Position numbers and translations under genes: made by a program. Of a DNA stretch of 64,000 bases, positions 45,590-53,133 are shown one piece after another. Position 1 is the first letter of the stretch; the number at the start of each line of letters is the position of its first letter. Origin of the DNA: Eubacteriaceae bacterium (GTDB taxonomy: Bacteria; Bacillota; Clostridia; Lachnospirales; Lachnospiraceae); NCBI GenBank assembly GCA_902363805.1, contig CABJBF010000002.1, positions 62,001 through 126,000 on the forward strand, written 5' to 3'. The notes under the pieces are model-generated. The model was not told the origin of the DNA. It did not search any database and saw only the letters and a program-made list of their open reading frames with translations.

Positions 45590-45776
45590 TCTATAAACAT
45601 ACATTTAGATATAATATCCTAGTATAAATTTTATTTAAATTATAATTTTGAAGTATAAACATTCATTTAAATATAAAATTCCAGTATAAATATTCATTTA
45701 AATATAAAATTATAGTATAAATTTTCATTTAAATTATAATTTCCAAGTATAAACTTTCGTTTTAATATAATGTTTA
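45590..45776. repeat. Six 31-bp tandem repeats between aroE and aroD-aroK
   Basis: Units anchored on AGTATAAA start at 45590 (degenerate), 45621, 45652, 45683, 45714 and 45746; four of the five spacings are exactly 31 bp. The core is AGTATAAATATTCATTTAAA. Thirty-one bp is close to three helical turns, so A/T runs would repeat on one face of the DNA. The array ends about 60 bp before the aroD-aroK promoter. Confidence 0.88.
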
Positions 45777-45836
45777 ATTTATAACCGGTTCAAACTGCTT
45801 CAAACATTTTTCACTCTTTTATATAAAACTCATATA

Positions 45837-45845
45837 TGTTATAAT
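45837..45845 (+). promoter_or_regulatory. Extended -10 promoter of aroD-aroK
   Basis: TGTTATAAT (45837-45845) is a consensus -10 with the TGn extension. No good -35 is seen at 17 bases, which extended -10 promoters tolerate. Confidence 0.55.
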
Positions 45846-45926
45846 ATATGTCAAATGCCGTAATTTTTAATATATGGCAAATAATGTAAAAGGAGGAATA
45901 ATTCCCAAAAAGGAATTAGAAGAAAA

Positions 45927-47189
45927 ATGAAACAAATTAAGGTCGGAAACCTTGAACTTAGCGACGGTCACCCCAAAGTGTGCGTACCGATAGTAGGCGA
46001 AAATCACGATGAAGTGATAGAACAGGCAAAAGAAGTTGTGGAGATGAATCCTGATATAATCGAATGGAGATGTGATTTCTTTGACAGCGTTTATATCGAT
46101 GAAGTAGAAAATATGTTGATAGATTTGCGTGAGGTAATTAAAGATATACCATTAATCTTTACTTTCAGAACTGATGGCGAAGGTGGAGAAAAATTTATCT
46201 CAAACAACAGTTATTATGATTTGAATGTTCAGGTAGCTAAGACAGGACTGGCTGAATTAATAGATGTAGAAGCCTACTCTAAAGATTCAATTGCCTTAGA
46301 CATGATAGAAGAAATACATACGGCAGGAGCAAAAGTAATTGGCTCAAATCATCATTTTAATGAAACACCATCAAGAGAAAAGATTGTGGAAACATTAATG
46401 ACAATGGAAGAACTTGGAGCAGATATATGTAAAATGGCAGTAATGCCAAGTTGCGAAGAGGATGTTAAAGAACTTGTATATGGTTCTATTGAGGCAAATG
46501 AAAAAATGATAGCACCTATTGTTACAATGTCAATGGGAGAATTAGGTGCTGTAACAAGAGTATGTGGAAAGACAACAGGCTCAGTAATAACATTTGCGGC
46601 AGGTGTAAATGCATCAGCACCGGGACAAATGACAATTGAGCAGGTTAGAAATATATTAAATATTAATTGTGATGATATCAAAGATAAAAATATATTTATG
46701 ATTGGCTTTATGGGCACGGGAAAAACTACAATATCAAATGCGTTAGGCTATATTACAGGAATGCCGGTTATTGATATTGATAAATACATAGAAGAACAGG
46801 AAAATATGTCTATAAGTGATATATTTGAAAAAAATGGGGAAGAATATTTTAGAAAACTTGAAACAAAAGCTTTAGAAGACATGCAAATTAATGCAGGAAA
46901 AATAGTATCATGCGGTGGTGGAGTTGTTCTTAAAGATGAAAATATAGAAATAATGAAAGAAGGCGGAAGAACAGTACTTCTCACGGCAGAACCGAAAACT
47001 ATTTATGACCGCATATGCGAAAATAAAGACAGACCACTTTTGAATAATCATATGACAGTAGAATATATAGAAAAAATGATTGCTGACAGAGAAAAAAGAT
47101 ATCAAAAGGCAGCTCAGGTTTCTATAGCAACAGATGGAAAAAGCAGAGTTGAAATCTGTGGTGAGATTTTAGAGACAATAATAAAATAG
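45927..47189 (+). CDS. Fused type I 3-dehydroquinate dehydratase / shikimate kinase
   Basis: 420 residues with two enzymes in one chain. Residues ~1-240 are type I dehydroquinase: EWRCDFFD (about 46-53), catalytic His142 in SNHHF and Schiff-base Lys169 in ICKMAVMP. Residues ~252-420 are shikimate kinase: P-loop GFMGTGKTT (260-268), DIDKYIE, the substrate Arg in YFRKLE, SCGGGVV and RPLL. The protein joins steps 3 and 5 of the shikimate pathway; the step-4 enzyme AroE is encoded next door on the other strand. A GGAGG lies 30 bases before the ATG with a small hairpin (45900-45917) between; a weak AGAAGAAA lies closer. Confidence 0.94.
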   Translation: MKQIKVGNLELSDGHPKVCVPIVGENHDEVIEQAKEVVEMNPDIIEWRCDFFDSVYIDEVENMLIDLREVIKDIPLIFTFRTDGEGGEKFISNNSYYDLNVQVAKTGLAELIDVEAYSKDSIALDMIEEIHTAGAKVIGSNHHFNETPSREKIVETLMTMEELGADICKMAVMPSCEEDVKELVYGSIEANEKMIAPIVTMSMGELGAVTRVCGKTTGSVITFAAGVNASAPGQMTIEQVRNILNINCDDIKDKNIFMIGFMGTGKTTISNALGYITGMPVIDIDKYIEEQENMSISDIFEKNGEEYFRKLETKALEDMQINAGKIVSCGGGVVLKDENIEIMKEGGRTVLLTAEPKTIYDRICENKDRPLLNNHMTVEYIEKMIADREKRYQKAAQVSIATDGKSRVEICGEILETIIK

Positions 47190-47305
47190 AAGCAGTGTAG
47201 GCAGAAGTGTAGGCGGATGACAAAAAATAGTTGAAATAATAATAATATTATTATAAAATAAAACGTAGCGTGGTAAAACACAATGAACTGTTAGGAGGAA
47301 ATATT

Positions 47306-47863
47306 ATGATAGCAGCAGGCGATTTTAGAAATGGTGTTACAATCGAAGTTGAAGGACAGATTTATCAGATTATCGAATTTCAGCATGTAAAACCAGGTAA
47401 AGGCGCAGCGTTCGTTAGAACAAAATTAAAAAATATCAAGAGTGGTGGTGTAGTTGAAAAGACTTTCAGACCAACTGAAAAATGTCCTAAGGCTCACATC
47501 GATAGAAAATCAATGCAGTATTTATATGCAGATGGTGGATTGTATAACTTTATGGATACAGAAACATTTGAACAGATTGCATTATCAGAAGAAACAATCG
47601 GTGATGCACTTAAGTTTGTTAAAGAAAACGAAATGGTTACAATCTGCTCACACAATGGTGATGTATTTGCAATTGAACCACCTCTTTTCGTAGAATTAGA
47701 GATTACAGAATCTGAACCTGGTGTTAAAGGAAACACAGCTACAGGTGCTACAAAACCTGCAGTGGTTGAAACAGGAGCAACAGTATATGTTCCATTATTC
47801 GTTAATCAGGGTGAAAAGATTAAGATTGATACAAGAACAGGTGAATACCTTTCAAGAGTATAA
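47306..47863 (+). CDS. efp: Translation elongation factor P
   Basis: 185 residues from the ATG at 47306, which has TAGGAGG seven bases upstream; a GTG further out has no support. EF-P relieves ribosome stalling at proline runs. Three beta-barrel domains are implied by length and sequence. The loop KPGKGAAFV carries Lys32, the residue modified in many species. The C-terminal motif GEYLSRV is typical. A strong terminator follows 23 bases later. Confidence 0.97.
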   Translation: MIAAGDFRNGVTIEVEGQIYQIIEFQHVKPGKGAAFVRTKLKNIKSGGVVEKTFRPTEKCPKAHIDRKSMQYLYADGGLYNFMDTETFEQIALSEETIGDALKFVKENEMVTICSHNGDVFAIEPPLFVELEITESEPGVKGNTATGATKPAVVETGATVYVPLFVNQGEKIKIDTRTGEYLSRV

Positions 47864-47885
47864 TCTGATTTTAGGATTAATAAAT

Positions 47886-47919
47886 AAAAAGAAGTTCCTG
47901 TTTGGGAACTTCTTTTTTT
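47886..47919 (+). terminator. Intrinsic terminator of efp
   Basis: AAAGAAGTTCC pairs with GGGAACTTCTTT over a five-base loop, followed by T7. It also marks the left border of the structured leader of the next gene. Confidence 0.92.
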
Positions 47920-47924
47920 ATGTT

Positions 47925-48073
47925 GTGCACCTTGCGGTGCACGTTTCTAATAGGTGAAAGTCTTTAACATGAAAGCAATGTTTAGAAAAACATTGAATGA
48001 AGTTAATTTTACATAAATGCTTTGGCAAATGACCACTGACTAATGGAAGTGGTAATACATATAATAGTAGGAG
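47925..48073 (+). promoter_or_regulatory. Multi-hairpin leader of the 2-hydroxyacid dehydrogenase gene (copy 3 of 3)
   Basis: Three perfect hairpins stand in a row: GTGCACC-TTGC-GGTGCAC (47925-47942), CAATGTTT-AGAA-AAACATTG (47976-47995) and ACCACT-N10-AGTGGT (48032-48053). AAAGC (47972-47976) can also pair with GCTTT (48019-48023) as an outer stem. From about 47999 the sequence resembles the fmt and PHP leaders, ending in AATACATAT and the SD. No known riboswitch is recognised. A mobile-element remnant is another reading. Confidence 0.55.
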
Positions 48074-48084
48074 ATATTGGGCTG

Positions 48085-49029
48085 ATGAAAGTAGTAATTT
48101 TAGACGCAAAAACTTTAACGAATGATGATATTGATTTTTCGGTATTTGATGAATTTGGTGAAGTGACAATTTATGATTATACTAAATATAATCAGATAGC
48201 GGAAAGAATAAAGGATGCTGAAATTATTTTGTGTAATAAGTCGATAATGAACAGAATGACTTTGAAGGATGCAAAGAATGTAAAGTATATAGGACTTTTT
48301 GCTACAGGATATAATAATGTGGATATAGAATATACAAATGAAAGAAATATAACGGTATGTAATGCAGGAAGTTATTCTACAAATGCTGTAGCACAACATG
48401 TATTTGCTCTTATTCTTGAACATTACAATAAAGTTGGAGAGTATAACAAATTTGTTAAAGACGGAGGGTGGATACACAGCGAAAAATTTTCGCCATTTAA
48501 ACCAATGAAGGAAATGGATGGAAGAACATTAGGAATTGTAGGATATGGTTCAATAGGAAAGAAAGTTGCAAAAATTGCACAGGCATTTGATATGAAGGTC
48601 TTAGCGTATAACAGAAGTCCTAAGAAAGATGAAAGCGTCCGATTTGTAGAAATGGATGAACTGCTTGAAAAATCAGATATAGTTTCTATTCATTGCCCAT
48701 TAAATAGCGATTCAGAAAAGATGTGTAATAAAGAGTTTTTTGAAAAAATGAAAGATGGAGCACTGTTTATAAATACATCACGAGGCGGAGTAGTTGATGA
48801 ACAGGCATTAATTGATGCTGTTAAATCTAAGAAAATATCAGGAGCAGGTCTTGATGTAGTAGCAGTAGAGCCGATGGAAAAGCATGAAGAGATTCTTGAT
48901 ATAGATAATATAATTATTACACCTCACTCAGCATGGGCACCTGTTGAAACCAGGACAAGACTTGTTGAAATTGTAAAAAATAATATTAAAAAATGGGTTG
49001 CAGGAGCCCCTGTAAATGTTATAAAATAG
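48085..49029 (+). CDS. D-isomer-specific 2-hydroxyacid dehydrogenase
   Basis: 314 residues from the ATG at 48085, the start that begins the fold (KVVILDAKTL) and has AGGAG upstream; an in-frame ATG 42 bases earlier would add an unlikely extension. NAD-binding GYGSIGKKVA and the catalytic Arg (NTSRGGVVDE), Glu (VVAVEPM region) and His (TPHSAWAP) are visible. It resembles glycerate dehydrogenase/hydroxypyruvate reductase. Cytosolic. It has an unusual structured leader and no partner gene, so the exact substrate is open. Confidence 0.93.
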   Translation: MKVVILDAKTLTNDDIDFSVFDEFGEVTIYDYTKYNQIAERIKDAEIILCNKSIMNRMTLKDAKNVKYIGLFATGYNNVDIEYTNERNITVCNAGSYSTNAVAQHVFALILEHYNKVGEYNKFVKDGGWIHSEKFSPFKPMKEMDGRTLGIVGYGSIGKKVAKIAQAFDMKVLAYNRSPKKDESVRFVEMDELLEKSDIVSIHCPLNSDSEKMCNKEFFEKMKDGALFINTSRGGVVDEQALIDAVKSKKISGAGLDVVAVEPMEKHEEILDIDNIIITPHSAWAPVETRTRLVEIVKNNIKKWVAGAPVNVIK

Positions 49030-49103
49030 AACCGAAGGGTGTTAGATATAAGTTATAGTTCTAAAAGAAGATACAAATACTTATATTTAAGGAGGATTAA
49101 CCA

Positions 49104-49967
49104 ATGAGAAAGGTTATCAGGAAAATTTCAGCTGCTATAGTTGCAACAACTATAACAGTAGCTATGTGTGCAACATGTTTTGCAGGTACAACATTTGAAG
49201 GCTACTTTGGACAGAGAGAAAATTGGTACGAAGGAGCTGACGGTAGTTTGTCAGGCGCAACAGCAAGTTCTTTCTCAGCTGATATGGATGCGATTGGCTG
49301 GGGCGGTGTTTGGGGAGCACAGGCACACAGAGACATCACAGTGAAGAAAGGACAGAAGTATACTCTTAGTTTTAAAGCAACAACTACAACGGCTGAAAAA
49401 TGGGTATTCTTTAAAGTTACAGATTCACAGGACACAGTAGTTTATGCAGACTGGTTACACTTACAGCCGGGCGTAACAGAAAACTACAAGGCAACATTTA
49501 AAGCATCTGCTAATGCAACATTCATTTATTATGGAATGGGTGGAGAATTTGGTGACAGAACAGAAGAACAGGGTGATATTTATGCACTCTCAGAAGTACT
49601 TCCTAATGATGCTGATTCAAGTTTTAGTACATCAGTAAAGGTTACAAACTTCAAATGTGTTAAGTCTAAAGCGAAACTTAAAGTGACAAAGGACAAAAAG
49701 AAGAATGGTATAGCTCTTTACAATTACTTAAAGAAAAATGGAAAAATCTTTAAACAGGTTGGAGATTTTGTATGTACTATTCAGACATCAGGAAACAAGA
49801 TTCAGATAAAAGCAATTCAGAATCAGGAAGTGGTTGCTGATGTTAAGTTAGCAAAGAATAAACCGCAGGCTACAGTAAAGAAATTAAGAAGCAACATAGC
49901 TTCAAGTGCAATCAACAGCGCTTTAAAGACAGAAACAAAAATGACATTAAAGAACCTTGGTTATTAA
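49104..49967 (+). CDS. Secreted beta-sandwich (carbohydrate-binding-like) protein
   Basis: 287 residues. Signal peptide about 1-27 (basic start, hydrophobic core, CFAG end). Residues ~30-185 look like a jelly-roll carbohydrate-binding module: VKKGQKYTLSFKATTTTAEK, aromatic residues at strand ends and a closing VKVTNFKCV strand, similar to CBM4/CBM22-type layouts. The last ~95 residues are Lys-rich and unlike the FN3-like domains of the neighbours. No enzyme motif. TAAGGAGG precedes the ATG. It begins the block of secreted proteins; glucan binding is inferred. Confidence 0.7.
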   Translation: MRKVIRKISAAIVATTITVAMCATCFAGTTFEGYFGQRENWYEGADGSLSGATASSFSADMDAIGWGGVWGAQAHRDITVKKGQKYTLSFKATTTTAEKWVFFKVTDSQDTVVYADWLHLQPGVTENYKATFKASANATFIYYGMGGEFGDRTEEQGDIYALSEVLPNDADSSFSTSVKVTNFKCVKSKAKLKVTKDKKKNGIALYNYLKKNGKIFKQVGDFVCTIQTSGNKIQIKAIQNQEVVADVKLAKNKPQATVKKLRSNIASSAINSALKTETKMTLKNLGY

Positions 49968-49972
49968 TATTG

Positions 49973-50016
49973 TGCCGACATTTGTGAATGATGTTTGCAA
50001 ATGTCGGTATTTTTTT
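49973..50016 (+). terminator. Intrinsic terminator of the secreted protein gene
   Basis: CCGACATTTG (49975-49984) pairs with CAAATGTCGG (49998-50007), plus two flanking pairs, followed by T7. Confidence 0.9.
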
Positions 50017-50342
50017 GTAGTAGAGGAAATGTCATTATTACAAAAGATAAAGTTCACGGCAAAGTTGAGACTTTGGGGTAAAAATTTAGGGGTAAAAAAA
50101 TAGATATAATAGAAAATTGTGTGTAAATGAATAAAGAAAATATCGATTTTATAGTAAATAATAGTAATTATTTCGAAGTGAAACCCTAGTATTCGACGAT
50201 AAATGAGCAAAAATTTGAGACAAAAATTATATAAGTCGAAAAAGGTCGAACACATTTTTACATAAAAGTGGAAAAAGGAAATATAATTATAGAGATAAAA
50301 GAAATAAGAAACCAAAGGTTGGTACAGAAGGGGGAAGCACAC
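50017..50342. other. Non-coding gap before the SSB-like gene
   Basis: About 325 bases without a supported gene. It is AT-rich, with two adjacent GGGGTAAAAA units near 50076 and 50091 and a TATAAT-like box near 50105 that lacks a matching -35. A minus-strand frame crossing it has no SD and no recognisable product. Confidence 0.5.
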
Positions 50343-50972
50343 ATGATCGACAAGATTATTGAGAACAACCGCGTTAGCATTGTAGGTGAGATTGTATCTG
50401 AATTCAGATACAGCCATGAAGTTTTTGGAGAAGGATTCTACATGGTAGATGTATCTGTAGACAGACTTAGTGAATTAACGGATATTATTCCGTTGATGGT
50501 ATCTGAGAGACTTGTTGATGTAACACAGGATTACACAGGAAGACTTGTAGAAGTATCAGGACAGTTTCGATCCTACAACAGACATGAGGGGACAAGAAAC
50601 AAATTGGTGCTTTCTATTTTCGTAAGAGAATGGGAAGAAGTAGAAGAGAATCTTGATGCAGGCAGAACAAATCAGATTTTCCTTGATGGATTTATTTGCA
50701 AACCACCAATTTACAGAAAAACACCGCTTGGAAGAGAAATCGCAGATTTACTTATTGCAGTTAACAGACCGTATGGTAAATCAGATTACATACCTTGCAT
50801 TGCCTGGGGCAGAAATGCAAGATATGCATCAGCTTTTGAAGTGGGTGGACACATTCAGATATGGGGAAGAGTGCAAAGCAGAGAGTACATTAAGAAGATT
50901 AATGAAGATGAAAGCGAAAAGCACACAGCATATGAAGTGTCTGTCAGCAAATTAGAATATGTAGACGAGTAA
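50343..50972 (+). CDS. Single-stranded DNA-binding-like protein with tandem OB folds
   Basis: 209 residues from the ATG at 50343, which has AAGGGGGAA upstream; a frame-extending ATG 75 bases earlier has none. Residues ~8-100 and ~108-205 each look like an OB fold (NRVSIVGEIVSEFRY and NQIFLDGFICKPPIYRKT are parallel starts). The second half matches the SSB domain (PYGKSDYIPCIAWGRNA). The acidic DDDIPF-type SSB tail is missing; the end is KLEYVDE. Two OB folds in one chain is unlike standard bacterial SSB. A role in DNA repair or replication is likely but unproven. Confidence 0.75.
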   Translation: MIDKIIENNRVSIVGEIVSEFRYSHEVFGEGFYMVDVSVDRLSELTDIIPLMVSERLVDVTQDYTGRLVEVSGQFRSYNRHEGTRNKLVLSIFVREWEEVEENLDAGRTNQIFLDGFICKPPIYRKTPLGREIADLLIAVNRPYGKSDYIPCIAWGRNARYASAFEVGGHIQIWGRVQSREYIKKINEDESEKHTAYEVSVSKLEYVDE

Positions 50973-50990
50973 AATCGTTAAAAAAAGCAG

Positions 50991-51038
50991 AAAAACATCC
51001 CAAAACAGACTGAAAAGTTTGTTTTGGGATGTTTTTTC
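50991..51038 (+). terminator. Intrinsic terminator of the SSB-like gene
   Basis: A 16-bp perfect stem (50991-51006 with 51021-51036) containing CATCCC/GGGATG, with a 14-base loop and a T6 end. Confidence 0.93.
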
Positions 51039-51185
51039 TTGCAAAGGTGCCACAAACAAATAAACAAATTAGTGATATTATTTATTTATACAACAAATTA
51101 TAAATCATATTATTCTAAAAAATAAAATAACATCTAAAAAAAAAGATTGATTATAAGCAAAATTGTAAAAAATGCATAAAAGTTG

Positions 51186-51245
51186 TTGACTTTATAAGAG
51201 AATAATCGGACAATAGAGTGGAAGAAATACCATCAGAGATGGTAT
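51186..51245 (+). promoter_or_regulatory. Promoter and leader hairpin of the first GH128-like gene
   Basis: TTGACT (51186-51191), 17 bases, GACAAT (51209-51214). The leader then has a perfect 8-bp hairpin, ATACCATC-AGA-GATGGTAT (51227-51245), six bases before the SD region. The hairpin may stabilise the mRNA or be an operator. Confidence 0.55.
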
Positions 51246-51264
51246 GCATATAAAGGAGGAAAAC

Positions 51265-52914
51265 ATGAGAAATTTTAAGAGGGGAGTTGCATTTGCCATG
51301 GCTGCAGTTATGACAGTGTCAATGACTGGAGTGATAAGTGCGGATGCAAACGAAGAAAGTAGCACTATATCAAGCTGGAAAGAAGAGGCAGTTATTACAC
51401 CAACTGAAGGCAAACTCGTAGGAGCAGGATACATTAATGTTAAAGTTAATACATCTGTAACAGATGCAGAAAGCTATAATATTGTATTTGATGGAAAAAA
51501 AGCAGTCGAATTAGAAGCTAATGGTGAGAATGAACAGATGGCAGAAGTTTATACAACATCTATAGCAAAGCATACATTAAAGGTTGAGGCTGTTTTAGCT
51601 TCAGGTGAAACAGTAGAGTCTAATGAAAGAAACTTTTTTGTATCTAAAAAAGGAATTGCTTTAGGCGAAGATATGAGTAAAACAGTTGAACTTAAAAAAA
51701 TGAATTTATCATGGTATTACAATTGGCAGGCAACACCTTATAATAATTCAATTGATGATGGAGTTGATTTTGTACCAATGATTTGGGGAAGAAATCAGGA
51801 TGATCCGGATGGAACAAAAGATGAAAATTTATTTAAATACATTGCAGAGCAGTGTGCTTTAGTTCCAAAGGATGCTAATTACATCCTTGGATATAATGAA
51901 CCTGAATTATCAGCTCAGGCTAACATATCAGTTGTACAGGCACAGAAAGGCTGGGAAGAAATACAGAAACTTGGAAAGAGAACGGTATCACCTGCTATAA
52001 GTAATCCTAATGGAACATATAGCGGATGGCTTACACCATTCTTAAAAGGCGGAACAGTTGATTATAATGGTGTTCAGATCGAGATTGAAGGAGTTAGCTG
52101 TGACTGTGTAGCCATTCATACATATATTAGTCAGAGAAGTGTTGGCATGGTGATTGATGCTGTAAAGAAAGTACATGAATTATATGGAAAGCCTGTTTGG
52201 ATTACCGAAATGGGAATTTTTGGAAGCAAGGCATATGGAGACAAATTCGATTATAGTTATCAGAAACCTGGTGAAAATGAAAAAACAGGTGCATTTATTA
52301 AAGAAGTATGTGCACAGTTAGATGAGATGGATTTTGTAGAAAGATATGCATGGTTCCCATACAATATTAATTCAGCAAATGATATTGATTCAAATGATGC
52401 AAGTGGATCAACTGCATTATTTGATTATGACTCAGGTAAATTAACAGATAATGGATTCTTATATGCATCATTAGGTAATCCGAAAGGTTATGAAACATAT
52501 AAGTTGACTGATGCTGATAAGTATGTATATGAGGAACCAACAACACAGCAGCCAACAACAACTGCTACACCTAAGGTAGAAGAAACAACAACCCAGGTTA
52601 CACCAACAACTGTAGTACCTGTAGAAACAACAAAGGCAACTACAATTGGTAAAGTTAAGATTAAGAGTGCAAAGCTAACAAAGAAAAAATCAGTTAAGGT
52701 AACATGGAAGAAAGCTGCAGGAACTAAAAAATATCAGGTTCAGTATTCTTTGAATAAGAAATTTAAAAAATCAAAGACAAAGAAAACCGGTAAATTATCA
52801 ATTGTTTTAAACAAATTGGCAGGTGGTAAAAAATACTTTGTAAGAGTCAGAGGTATTAATGGCAGTGATAAAGGACCATGGTCTAAAACAAAAACATTTA
52901 AAACATCTAAGTAG
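51265..52914 (+). CDS. Secreted GH128-like glycoside hydrolase with C-terminal FN3-like domain (paralog 1)
   Basis: 549 residues from the ATG at 51265, which has AAAGGAGG. Signal peptide about 1-26. Residues ~35-140 form a beta-sandwich module shared by all four paralogs, ending in FFVSKKGIALGEDM. The catalytic barrel (~145-415) has the GH128/asl1-like core: SWYYNW, FVPMIWG, the predicted acid/base Glu212 in GYNEPE and the nucleophile Glu315 in VWITEMG, then VERYAWFPY. A Thr/Pro-rich linker (~418-460) leads to a Lys-rich FN3-like domain (~465-549). GH128 enzymes cut beta-1,3-glucans; that substrate is inferred. It has its own promoter and is probably monocistronic. Confidence 0.85.
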   Translation: MRNFKRGVAFAMAAVMTVSMTGVISADANEESSTISSWKEEAVITPTEGKLVGAGYINVKVNTSVTDAESYNIVFDGKKAVELEANGENEQMAEVYTTSIAKHTLKVEAVLASGETVESNERNFFVSKKGIALGEDMSKTVELKKMNLSWYYNWQATPYNNSIDDGVDFVPMIWGRNQDDPDGTKDENLFKYIAEQCALVPKDANYILGYNEPELSAQANISVVQAQKGWEEIQKLGKRTVSPAISNPNGTYSGWLTPFLKGGTVDYNGVQIEIEGVSCDCVAIHTYISQRSVGMVIDAVKKVHELYGKPVWITEMGIFGSKAYGDKFDYSYQKPGENEKTGAFIKEVCAQLDEMDFVERYAWFPYNINSANDIDSNDASGSTALFDYDSGKLTDNGFLYASLGNPKGYETYKLTDADKYVYEEPTTQQPTTTATPKVEETTTQVTPTTVVPVETTKATTIGKVKIKSAKLTKKKSVKVTWKKAAGTKKYQVQYSLNKKFKKSKTKKTGKLSIVLNKLAGGKKYFVRVRGINGSDKGPWSKTKTFKTSK

Positions 52915-52935
52915 AATACAATAAAAATGTTATAA

Positions 52936-52980
52936 TTTTCACACCTGATTTAAAAGGAAATGATTGAAGGTATGTGAAAA
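52936..52980 (+). terminator. Possible terminator after GH128 paralog 1
   Basis: TTTTCACACC pairs with GG-TA-TGTGAAAA, with a two-base bulge. There is no T tract after it, so the call is weak. Confidence 0.4.
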
Positions 52981-53031
52981 ATAGATAGTATTTCAAATTA
53001 TAAATCGTTTTATTTGTGAAAATATTATATT

Positions 53032-53090
53032 TTGGATTGTAAAATAAAAACGTTTATGATAAGATGTTCATAGATTGAAAATAAACGTTT
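53032..53090 (+). promoter_or_regulatory. Promoter with two AAACGTTT boxes
   Basis: TTGGAT (53032-53037), 17 bases, TATGAT (53055-53060). The palindrome AAACGTTT occurs at 53048-53055, touching the -10, and again at 53083-53090 after the start point, 35 bp apart centre to centre. A palindrome centred on CG is typical of LacI-family regulators, CcpA included. The second box lies inside TGAAAA...TTTTCA arms. The regulator is not in the window. Confidence 0.55.
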
Positions 53091-53133
53091 TCAAAAAGAA
53101 AAAAAACAATTTTATTTGAGGAGGAAATTGAAG

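Noticed and set aside
42971..45776. Possible CRISPR array
   Set aside because: The repeats are head to tail with no unique spacers, are degenerate, and no cas gene is present.
47918..48477. Minus-strand open frames over the dehydrogenase leader and 5' end
   Set aside because: They are antisense to a well-supported gene and to perfect hairpins, with low-complexity His/Leu- or Ile/Tyr-rich products.
49947..50417. 156-codon minus-strand open frame in the gap before the SSB-like gene
   Set aside because: It overlaps the 3' and 5' ends of two real genes, is Phe/Tyr/Ile-rich as expected for antisense AT-rich DNA, and has no SD.
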